The translations under genes and the position numbers were made by a program. The notes under the pieces are model-generated. The model was given only the letters and a program-made list of their open reading frames with translations. It was not told the origin of the DNA and ran no database searches. A stretch of 7,665 bases of DNA. Source: an uncultured Porphyromonadaceae bacterium (GTDB lineage: Bacteria > Bacteroidota > Bacteroidia > Bacteroidales > Muribaculaceae). Positions 1-5,866 of this stretch are shown piece by piece (position 1 is the first letter of the stretch; each line of letters starts with the position of its first letter). The stretch spans positions 1-7,665 of the forward strand of contig CAMVDK010000149.1 in NCBI GenBank assembly GCA_947166165.1, in the 5' to 3' direction.

Positions 1-444
1 GGCAAGGTGCTCGCACGCAACGTGCACAGCATCGACCGCCTGATGGCCATGCCAGCCGACGAGCTGGCCGCCATCCCCGAAATCGGGCCGAAAATCGCCC
101 AGGCCATCGTCGACTTCTTTGCCGATACCCGCAACCGCGACATGGTGGAGCGCCTGCGCGCCGCCGGGTTGCAGATGTCGCTGAGCGACGACGAAATCGC
201 CAACCGGAGCGACAAGCTGCAAGGAGCAAAAATTGTGATCAGCGGAACCTTTGCCCGCCACTCGCGCGAAGAGTACAAAGCCCTCATCGAGCAGAACGGC
301 GGCAAGAACGTGAGCTCAATCAGCAAGGCCACCACCTACGTTCTCGCCGGCGAGAACATGGGCCCGGCCAAACTCGAGAAAGCCAAGAAACTGGGCATCG
401 CCATCATCGACGAAACCCAGTTTCTGGAAATGATTGGAGGATAA
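1..444 (+). CDS. ligA: NAD-dependent DNA ligase LigA, C-terminal part (5' end outside window)
   Basis: LigA seals nicks in duplex DNA using NAD+ during replication and repair. Only the last 147 codons are visible, and the frame is open to base 1, so the true start lies upstream; bacterial LigA is usually about 660-670 residues. The visible part holds the last helix-hairpin-helix unit (AAIPEIGPKIAQAI, visible residues 23-36), which binds the DNA backbone. A BRCT domain follows from about residue 73 (LQGAKIVISGTF) to the end, with the usual GGK and YVLAGENMGPAKLEKAKKLG segments. The protein stops at FLEMIGG, a normal LigA terminus, so the 3' end is intact. The adenylation and OB domains are off the edge. 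The gene converges on the SDR gene with only 17 bases between the stop codons. The assignment rests on the recognisable HhH plus BRCT tail. Confidence 0.93.
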   Translation, partial: GKVLARNVHSIDRLMAMPADELAAIPEIGPKIAQAIVDFFADTRNRDMVERLRAAGLQMSLSDDEIANRSDKLQGAKIVISGTFARHSREEYKALIEQNGGKNVSSISKATTYVLAGENMGPAKLEKAKKLGIAIIDETQFLEMIGG

Positions 445-455
445 CCCTCCTTGAT
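436..455 (+). terminator. Weak hairpin at the ligA/SDR convergent junction
   Basis: GGAGG (436-440) and CCTCC (446-450) form a 5-bp stem with a 5-base loop that overlaps the ligA stop codon. A short T-containing stretch (TTGATTTAG) follows. It may end ligA transcription, but the stem is short and the T-tract is broken, so this is only a possibility. Confidence 0.25.
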
Positions 456-461
456 TTAGAT

Positions 462-1235
462 TTAAATGCAGGTGTAGCCGCCGTCAACTGGCAGCGCCAC
501 GCCGGTCACATAGCTCGAAGCCGGCGAGGCCAAGAAGATGGCTGCCGTGTCGAGCTCGCCCTCCACGCCGTAGCGCTCCATGGGGATGGCGCCCTTGGCG
601 TAGTCCTTGAACCACTGGCTGTCGAGCGTCTCCTTGGTGAGCGGAGTGAAGAAATAACCCGGGCAGATGGTGTTGACCGTGATGCCGTATTTTCCCCACT
701 CGGCGGCCAGGCCGCGCGACAGGTTCACCACGCCACCCTTGGCGGCATGATAGGGCGAACACGGGGCAATCTTGTTGCCCACCAGGCCATACATCGAGGC
801 GATGTTGATGATCCGGCCATATCCGGCGGGAATCATCGCCTTCTTCGCCACGGCACGCGCCACGCGGAACGAGCCGAAGAGGTCGATGTTCATCTCGTTG
901 GCAAACTGGTCGTCGGTGATGTCCTCGGCAGGAGCCACGGCCCCGGTGCCGGCGTTGTTGATCAGAATGTCGATGCGGCCAAAGCGGCTGAGCACCTGGT
1001 CGACCATGGCGTCGACCGTGGCGGTGTCGGTTATGTCGCAGCGCAGCGGCAGAGTCTCCACGCCAAACTCGGCGGTGATGGCGGCTGCCACCTCTTGCAG
1101 CATCTCCAAGCGGCGGGCAATGGGAACAATCTTGCAACCCTGGCTGGCAAGCGCGCGTGCCATCTGCACGCCCAGGCCTGTGGAGCATCCGGTCACAATG
1201 GCAACTCGGTCATGAAGGTCAAAATAGTTGGTCAT
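462..1235 (-). CDS. SDR-family NAD(P)-dependent oxidoreductase, gluconate 5-dehydrogenase-like
   Basis: This is a classical short-chain dehydrogenase/reductase of 257 residues, a normal length for the family. The Rossmann cofactor motif TGCSTGLG lies at residues 15-22, NNAG at 93-96, and the catalytic Ser147, Tyr162 and Lys166 in IASMYG...YHAAK. The C-terminal VTGVALPVDGGYT (243-255) is also typical. The paired arginines after the second strand (IARR, 39-42) suggest NADP preference, which is inference. The N-terminus NYFDLHDRVAIVTGCSTGLG resembles Bacteroidetes proteins annotated as gluconate 5-dehydrogenase, but 3-oxoacyl-ACP reductases and other sugar-alcohol dehydrogenases share the fold, so the substrate is not settled. 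No sugar-acid pathway gene lies beside it. The start at 1235 was chosen because residue 1 begins the usual SDR N-terminus. The frame stays open upstream to 1391, but that extension has no SDR character. The gene is divergent from lysA and convergent with ligA. Confidence 0.88.
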   Translation of the reverse strand: MTNYFDLHDRVAIVTGCSTGLGVQMARALASQGCKIVPIARRLEMLQEVAAAITAEFGVETLPLRCDITDTATVDAMVDQVLSRFGRIDILINNAGTGAVAPAEDITDDQFANEMNIDLFGSFRVARAVAKKAMIPAGYGRIINIASMYGLVGNKIAPCSPYHAAKGGVVNLSRGLAAEWGKYGITVNTICPGYFFTPLTKETLDSQWFKDYAKGAIPMERYGVEGELDTAAIFLASPASSYVTGVALPVDGGYTCI

Positions 1236-1365
1236 AGGTGATGATAAGTTTAATGAAATGTTTTCAAAGTGAGACGCTTCGCGCGTAGCACATGCCCGGC
1301 CCAACAGGCCACCCCGCACTGCACCACGGCATCGCGGCAGCATCTCTCGGTTTTCGACCGCAAAG
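1236..1365 (-). other. Probable long 5' leader of the SDR gene
   Basis: This is the stretch between the proposed transcription start and the SDR start codon. Its middle (about 1270-1350) is strongly GC-rich, while both flanks are AT-rich, as expected for a Bacteroidales spacer. Short hairpins are possible: ACGC/GCGT at 1274-1286 and GGCC/GGCC at 1298-1310, both only 4-bp stems. No known riboswitch was recognised. An in-frame ATG at 1343 would add 36 residues to the SDR protein, but these look unlike any SDR N-terminus. Confidence 0.3.
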
Positions 1366-1370
1366 TTACA

Positions 1371-1378
1371 ATTCTTTT
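1371..1378 (-). promoter_or_regulatory. Bacteroidetes -7 element for the SDR gene
   Basis: On the minus strand the bases read TAACTTTG, matching TAnnTTTG. No TTTG is found at the normal 19-21 bp upstream spacing, so only the -7 half is supported. A start near 1366 would leave a leader of about 130 nt before the SDR start codon. Confidence 0.5.
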
Positions 1379-1452
1379 CATAAACAAACAAATCTTTGAC
1401 AGTTTAAAAACGCGGCGCAAGTCTTTATAATTCTAAAAAAATGTATCCGAAC

Positions 1453-1483
1453 TTTGATTTTCCATTTGTTTATTATACTTTTG
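1453..1483 (+). promoter_or_regulatory. lysA promoter, complete Bacteroidetes -33/-7
   Basis: TTTG at 1453-1456 (-33) and TACTTTTG at 1476-1483 (-7, matching TAnnTTTG) are separated by exactly 19 bases, the usual spacing for the Bacteroidetes primary sigma factor. Transcription would begin near 1490, leaving a leader of about 27 nt. That is too short for a lysine riboswitch. Confidence 0.8.
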
Positions 1484-1516
1484 CATCGTTTTTTCAACTT
1501 TAGCACATAGCGACCA

Positions 1517-2686
1517 ATGGGAAATAGACATTTTGAACCGGGTCTGCCCGTCGACATCCTGCAACGCGAGCGCACGCCATTCTACTACTACGACATGGAC
1601 ATGCTGCGCACCACGCTCAACGAAATCAAATGGAACGCCGCTCAGCTGCCCTGGCGCACGGTGGTGCACTATGCCATCAAGGCCAACAACCACCCGCGCA
1701 TCCTGGGCGAGATTGCCCGCCACGGGTTCGGGGCCGACCTGGTGAGCGGCGGCGAAATCGAAGCCGCCCTCGACGCCGGTTTCGACCCGGCCATGATGGC
1801 CTACTCCGGCGTGGGGAAGACCGACCAGGAAATCCACACCGCACTCGAGCGCGGAGTGGGCTGCTTCAACATTGAGTCGGTGCCGGAACTCGAAGTGATC
1901 AGCCAGATGGCGGGCAAAATGGGCTGCACGGCCCCGGTGGCCATACGCGTGAATCCCGACATCGACGCCCACACCCACCGCTACATCACCACCGGCACGG
2001 CGCAGAGCAAATTCGGCATCGCCCTCGAGGACGTGCCACAGGTGGCCCGCCATGCCGCCACCCTGCCCCACGTGCACCTGCGCGGACTGCATTTCCACAT
2101 CGGCTCGCAAATCACCGACATGGAGCCCTACGTCATGCTCTGCGACACCATCAACAGCCTGCTCGACGAGTTGCAACGCCAGGGCATCGCCACCGAGCTC
2201 GTCAACGTGGGTGGCGGGCTGGGCATCGACTACAACCAGCCCGTGGAGCACCAGATGCCCCAGTTCGAACAATACTTCACCACCTTCGAGCGCCTGCACC
2301 TGCGCCCCGGCCAGGAGCTGCACTTCGAGCTCGGGCGCGCCGTGGTGGGGCAATGCGGCACCCTCATCAGCCGTGTGACCTACGTGAAAGAGAGCCGCGA
2401 CAAGCGCTTCGCCATTCTCGACGCCGGCATGACCGACCTCATCCGCCCGGCACTCTACGAGGCGCACCACCTCATCCAGAACCTCACCTCTGGCGGCCAC
2501 GAGCAGCAGCCCTACGACGTGGTGGGCCCGGTGTGCGAGTCGAGCGATGTGTTTGCCCACAACTGCCTGCTGCCGCCCACGCAGCGCGGCGACCTCATCG
2601 CCATCCGCTCGGCGGGGGCCTACGGCCAGTCGATGGCCTCGACCTACAACCTGCGCCAGCTGCCCGGAGCCATCTTCAGCGTGTGA
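1517..2686 (+). CDS. lysA: Diaminopimelate decarboxylase
   Basis: LysA is a PLP enzyme that decarboxylates meso-diaminopimelate to L-lysine, the last step of lysine synthesis, in the cytoplasm. The protein has 389 residues, at the short end for the family. The PLP lysine is Lys55 in HYAIKANN. The alanine-racemase-like barrel contains HFHIGSQI (192-199), the phosphate-binding GGGLGIDY (232-239) and ELGR (271-274). The latter replaces the EPGR of many homologues but seems usual in Bacteroidetes. The C-terminal domain carries DAGMTDLIRPALYEA (302-316), CESSDVFA (340-347, with the active-site Cys340 from the partner subunit) and AYG (368-370). The ATG at 1517 is secure because an in-frame TAG lies 9 bases upstream. 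The gene has its own promoter and terminator, so it is probably monocistronic. An arginine or ornithine decarboxylase of the same fold is unlikely given the CESSD and DAGMTDLIRPALY motifs. Confidence 0.95.
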   Translation: MGNRHFEPGLPVDILQRERTPFYYYDMDMLRTTLNEIKWNAAQLPWRTVVHYAIKANNHPRILGEIARHGFGADLVSGGEIEAALDAGFDPAMMAYSGVGKTDQEIHTALERGVGCFNIESVPELEVISQMAGKMGCTAPVAIRVNPDIDAHTHRYITTGTAQSKFGIALEDVPQVARHAATLPHVHLRGLHFHIGSQITDMEPYVMLCDTINSLLDELQRQGIATELVNVGGGLGIDYNQPVEHQMPQFEQYFTTFERLHLRPGQELHFELGRAVVGQCGTLISRVTYVKESRDKRFAILDAGMTDLIRPALYEAHHLIQNLTSGGHEQQPYDVVGPVCESSDVFAHNCLLPPTQRGDLIAIRSAGAYGQSMASTYNLRQLPGAIFSV

Positions 2687-2717
2687 GCGCCAGCAAGCGG
2701 TGAGTCCAACAAGCTGC

Positions 2718-2760
2718 GAGCCGCCGTGCGACTATCCATCGCACGGCGGCTCACCCTTTT
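2718..2760 (+). terminator. Intrinsic terminator of lysA
   Basis: GAGCCGCCGTGCG (2718-2730) and its exact complement CGCACGGCGGCTC (2740-2752) make a perfect 13-bp stem with a 9-base loop. The stem is followed by ACCCTTTTAT. It lies 31 bases after the lysA stop. The stem also sits about 30 bases past the stop of the minus-strand gene at 2782, but that side has no T-run, so it is a good terminator only for the plus strand. Confidence 0.88.
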
Positions 2761-2781
2761 ATCCTTGGTACTGTGCCCTCG

Positions 2782-5625
2782 TCACATGGCCAGACGCAGG
2801 CCATAGTATTTCGACCGTGTATTGGGTTCCAACTTTCCGCGATAGGACACACGGCACACATTCTTGAGGTTGAACCAGCATCCACCTCGGAACACGCGGC
2901 GGTCGCCCGTGTCGGGGCCCGTGGGGTCGACCTGCTCCTCGGGGCCGCTGTAGTGGGCATACCTGTCTTGACACCACTCGGAGACGTTACCGCTCATGTC
3001 GTAGAGTCCCAGTTCGTTGGGCTTTTTCTGTGCCACTGGGCGGGGTGAGTTGGTGTTGTACCAGGCCACCTCGCTCGGCGTATTGCTGCCGGCATAGCGG
3101 AAGCCCTGGCTGCTGTTGCCACCACGGGCGGCGAATTCCCATTCGGCCTCGGTGGGCAAGCGGAAGCGCCTCCCGGTCAGCTCGTTGAGGCGGGCGATGA
3201 ACTCTTGACAATCGTTCCAGCTCACGTTGTCGACCGGACGGAGCAAATCGTCGGTGAACTGGCTGGGGTTGGAGCCCATCACGGCCAGCCACAGTGCCTG
3301 GGTGACCTCGGTCTGGCCTATGGCGAAGTCCGACACGGTGACGCGGTGCGGCGGCTGCTCGTTGTCGGTGGCATATTCTTCCTGCTCGGGAGTGGCGCCC
3401 ATTGTGAAGATTCCGCCCTTCATTCTCACCATCTTGAAGTGCACGTCGCCCACAGCATAGTCGACAATCGACGTCTTGCGCAAGATGCCGTTGATGACCA
3501 CGTTCACATCGTCGATGTCCACCTGGCCGCTACGGTTGGTGTCGGCATAGGGGAAATCGTCCACCTTCGCTTTGTGGAGCATGACGTTGAGCGCTGCGTT
3601 CAGGTCGTCGATGTCGATAACGCCGTTGGCATCGATGTCGCCAGCCAGATTGACGCGCCGCCAGGTGAAAGGCAAATCGCAATCGGCGGCGTAGTGCGGA
3701 AACATGTCGCTCTCCACCACTCTCACGCCGCTGAAGCGCAATGCCGCTTGGCTGTAGGAGCCGCCGGTTTTGTTGTCGTAGCTCAGTGTGAGCACCAGTG
3801 CCGGCACACGTCCGCTGGCATCGAAATGCGCCAGGCTGTCGCTGAGCACCACGACGCGCAGGGCGGTGTCGGCCAGATTGACTGTGTGCAGCCTGTGAGT
3901 GTCGGCCAGCGGCTCGGCCAGCGAAATGTCGGCAACATGCAGTCCGGTGGTCGACAGGTCGAACTGGAAGGCGCTGGAAGTCGACGGTGCTCCGGCAATG
4001 GCGATGGGCACCACGCGCTGGTCGCCGCCCACCAGACGCAGAGTGTCGGCGCCATCGGGGAAGCACAAGGCAAGACCCACGTTGGGGTCCACGTCCTTGT
4101 CGCTCTGTCCGTAGGGCAGCGTGATGGGACTATGCAGCGCCACTCCCGGGTGCTCGCGGCGGTACACCTGCCGCACCACCCCCACCAGATCGCTCAGGTC
4201 AATCACCTCGTCGTCGTAGGTGTTGGCCGTGGCTGGCAGCGCATCGAACTCCTGTGCGAGCAGGTGGCGTGTCATCAAGGCCACATCGCGGTCGTCGACC
4301 ACCCAGTTGCTGTCCAAGTCGCCAATCACCTCCACAGGCTTCGCCCACTGCTCGGCCAGCCAGGCCTGGTGCTTGTCGAAGTAGCGGAAATAGGATTCGA
4401 AGCGCTCGTGCACGTTGACGTAGTTCTTCATGTATTCATACCACCGGTCCACGTCTTTGTAGTGTGCCGCTTCGATGCGCTGCAGCCATTCAGCGGCATG
4501 CGGCCTGAGCTGCTGCGGGGCACCCGATTGGTTCCACTCCGCCCACAACTCGCGCACGCGCTGCTGGAAGCGGGGATATTTGGCTATCTCGGCAATCCAG
4601 TGGTTGCGGTTCATCACCTCGTCGTTCTCCTGCTGCTCGTAGCAGAACTTCTGCACGGTCCACCTGAGGTTCGACGTGTCGAAGTCCCACATCGGGCCGA
4701 ACATGATTTTGGCGCTGTCGCCACGCTCCTTGCTCCAGAAGCAACTGCCGCTGAAGCACTCAATCTGGTATATGATCTCGCAGGCCACATAGTAGCGGGC
4801 GATGCGGTCGAGGTCGATGTAGCGTTCCCAGTCGGTGGAGGTCTTGTCGGGGCAATAGATGGCCTTGTCGACAGCGTCGACCAGTTGGGATATATAGTTA
4901 TACTGCACCGACGACACCTCTTCGGGCGAATGGATGGTGGTGCGCAAGGGCACATGGGTGGTGCGGTCGGTGAGCAGGACGCGCGGGCTGCTGACGTAGT
5001 TGTCGATTTCGCATAGCCAGCCACCGGTCACCAGAGCGGGGTCGTAGAGTTTTCCTTTCTGGTCGGTGATGTTGATCCGGTCTTTGTCCACCCTTATCTT
5101 CTCGGCCAGGAAATAGAGGCCCATGTAGCTGCCGTTGAGCACCAGTTCCACAGGTTGATGGTCGGGAGTCCAGGGCATGCCCATCAAGCGGTTCACGGTG
5201 AATCCCATCTCCCAGGCGATGCGTCCCCATCCGTCGCGCCATTCGGTGAGCAGCACAAAGTGGCGGTTGGGCTTCATGCCCAGCAGCGGCACCTCGTCGT
5301 CGAGCTTGATGCGGTAAGGCTTTTTCGCCCGAGCCCACGATGTGTTGCCGCGACCTCTGATCCACATGCCATATTGCTCATCGACGGTGCCGATGTCGTC
5401 GACTCCTTCCACCCCCATGGCGTCGAGCCGCCATGCGGCGCGCACATATTCGGTTTTCGACGTGATAGGGACACTGTCCTCGGTGGTGATATAAAGCACT
5501 GGCAGCGTGCCCGACACGTATTGCTCGGGCGGGTAAAAATCAGTATCGGTGGTCTGCGCCCCGGCATTCAAGGCCAGCAGCACCAGTAGCAAGGCGAGCA
5601 GAATTCGGCTATCGGTTTTCTTCAT
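2782..5625 (-). CDS. Secreted multidomain protein: CotH kinase-like, two dockerin-like modules, cohesin-like domain, SUMF1 domain
   Basis: The protein has 947 residues. It begins with a Sec signal peptide (MKK, a Leu-rich core at 9-19, AGA before Gln24); no lipobox cysteine is seen. Residues about 42-430 are CotH kinase-like: IRGRGNTSW (89-97), KKPYRIKLD (101-109), MGLYFLAEKIRVDKDRINI (168-186) and GPMWDFD (310-316, probable metal-binding Asp314/Asp316). Residues about 433-492 form a degenerate dockerin-like pair (GDLDSNWVVDDRD). About 515-655 form a cohesin-like beta domain (AFQFDLSTTGL). About 660-718 form a clear EF-hand dockerin pair (GDIDANGVIDIDDLN and ADTNRSGQVDIDDVN). About 728-947 are a full SUMF1/FGE-fold domain (FTMGA, TEVTQALW, RLPTEAEWEFAARGG, MSGNVSEW, FRGGCW, YGLRLAM). 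The second FGE catalytic cysteine is missing (Arg929), so formylglycine formation is unlikely. There is no type IX C-terminal signal. The start at 5625 was chosen for the signal peptide; the frame is open to 5721. The cellular role is unknown: CotH relatives phosphorylate proteins, and the other modules suggest calcium-dependent folding or binding outside the cytoplasm. Confidence 0.9.
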   Translation of the reverse strand: MKKTDSRILLALLLVLLALNAGAQTTDTDFYPPEQYVSGTLPVLYITTEDSVPITSKTEYVRAAWRLDAMGVEGVDDIGTVDEQYGMWIRGRGNTSWARAKKPYRIKLDDEVPLLGMKPNRHFVLLTEWRDGWGRIAWEMGFTVNRLMGMPWTPDHQPVELVLNGSYMGLYFLAEKIRVDKDRINITDQKGKLYDPALVTGGWLCEIDNYVSSPRVLLTDRTTHVPLRTTIHSPEEVSSVQYNYISQLVDAVDKAIYCPDKTSTDWERYIDLDRIARYYVACEIIYQIECFSGSCFWSKERGDSAKIMFGPMWDFDTSNLRWTVQKFCYEQQENDEVMNRNHWIAEIAKYPRFQQRVRELWAEWNQSGAPQQLRPHAAEWLQRIEAAHYKDVDRWYEYMKNYVNVHERFESYFRYFDKHQAWLAEQWAKPVEVIGDLDSNWVVDDRDVALMTRHLLAQEFDALPATANTYDDEVIDLSDLVGVVRQVYRREHPGVALHSPITLPYGQSDKDVDPNVGLALCFPDGADTLRLVGGDQRVVPIAIAGAPSTSSAFQFDLSTTGLHVADISLAEPLADTHRLHTVNLADTALRVVVLSDSLAHFDASGRVPALVLTLSYDNKTGGSYSQAALRFSGVRVVESDMFPHYAADCDLPFTWRRVNLAGDIDANGVIDIDDLNAALNVMLHKAKVDDFPYADTNRSGQVDIDDVNVVINGILRKTSIVDYAVGDVHFKMVRMKGGIFTMGATPEQEEYATDNEQPPHRVTVSDFAIGQTEVTQALWLAVMGSNPSQFTDDLLRPVDNVSWNDCQEFIARLNELTGRRFRLPTEAEWEFAARGGNSSQGFRYAGSNTPSEVAWYNTNSPRPVAQKKPNELGLYDMSGNVSEWCQDRYAHYSGPEEQVDPTGPDTGDRRVFRGGCWFNLKNVCRVSYRGKLEPNTRSKYYGLRLAM

Positions 5626-5765
5626 TGTCAGAAATTTGCATCCAGGCTGCCTCGAGGCATCGCGCAGCAGCACTATGGTACACTTATCTAGGGTTCGGAA
5701 ATTCGGTTTTCTGAGCAGCATAGAGGGTAGAACCCTTTTTCATCCTCTGCAGGGCTCGTGGTTTT
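5626..5765 (-). other. 5' leader of the CotH/SUMF1 gene
   Basis: About 140 nt lie between the proposed transcription start (near 5766) and the start codon. They contain a 5-bp hairpin (AGGGT 5724-5728 with ACCCT 5732-5736) and a perfect 10-base palindrome, GCCTCGAGGC (5649-5658). The frame stays open across much of it, up to an ATG at 5721. No known riboswitch or RNA family was recognised. Its length is notable beside the short lysA leader. Confidence 0.35.
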
Positions 5766-5771
5766 GTTTTG

Positions 5772-5779
5772 CAAAGATA
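5772..5779 (-). promoter_or_regulatory. Bacteroidetes -7 element for the CotH/SUMF1 gene
   Basis: The minus strand reads TATCTTTG followed by C, a full match to TAnnTTTG. There is no TTTG at 19-21 bp spacing; the nearest, at 5811-5814, is 31 bases away. The promoter therefore appears to have a weak -33 and may need an activator. Confidence 0.6.
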
Positions 5780-5809
5780 CACTTTTTTATCTATTCGGCC
5801 GTTGTTTGT

Positions 5810-5827
5810 ACAAATTTTAACATTTGT
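5810..5827. promoter_or_regulatory. AT-rich inverted repeat upstream of the CotH/SUMF1 promoter
   Basis: ACAAAT (5810-5815) and ATTTGT (5822-5827) are exact 6-base inverted repeats separated by TTTAAC. The centre lies about 52 bases upstream of the proposed transcription start, which suits an activator site or an UP-like element. It could equally be chance in an AT-rich spacer. Confidence 0.3.
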
Positions 5828-5836
5828 CAGCCGATT

Positions 5837-5863
5837 CAGACAGAGTCCCTTAGCCACTGTCTG
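5837..5863 (-). terminator. Hairpin just after psuG
   Basis: CAGACAG (5837-5843) and CTGTCTG (5857-5863) form a perfect 7-bp stem with a 13-base loop, 3 bases past the psuG stop on the minus strand. No T-run follows, so it could be an RNA 3'-end structure or a weak terminator rather than a classic one. Confidence 0.35.
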
Positions 5864-5866
5864 CCT

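Noticed and set aside
1236..1391. Upstream start for the SDR gene, adding up to 52 residues
   Set aside because: SDR proteins normally begin just before the first strand, as here at 1235. The extension would also cover the probable -7 promoter element.
1490..1516. Possible lysine riboswitch in front of lysA
   Set aside because: The leader predicted from the strong promoter is only about 27 nt, far too short for a lysine riboswitch.
1433..2560. 375-codon open frame on the minus strand opposite lysA
   Set aside because: lysA is certain from its PLP and active-site motifs, and the antisense translation has no family character.
3472..3660. Short direct DNA repeats of the TCGTCGATGTC type
   Set aside because: They encode the repeated Asp-Ile-Asp-Asp calcium loops of the dockerin-like pair and are explained by the protein repeat.
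3205..5016. 603-codon open frame on the plus strand, opposite the CotH/SUMF1 gene
   Set aside because: It is antisense to a gene with clear domains. It is rich in His, Val, Gly and Ala with no recognisable motif, as expected from the GC-rich third positions of the true frame.
5626..5721. Upstream start for the CotH/SUMF1 gene, adding 32 residues
   Set aside because: The added residues are not signal-like and would bury the MKK plus Leu-rich signal peptide, which fits a start at 5625.
5724..5740. Hairpin followed by five T on the plus strand, resembling a small terminator
   Set aside because: The stem is only 5 bp and no plus-strand gene ends near it. It lies in the leader of a minus-strand gene, where the T-run would be on the wrong side.
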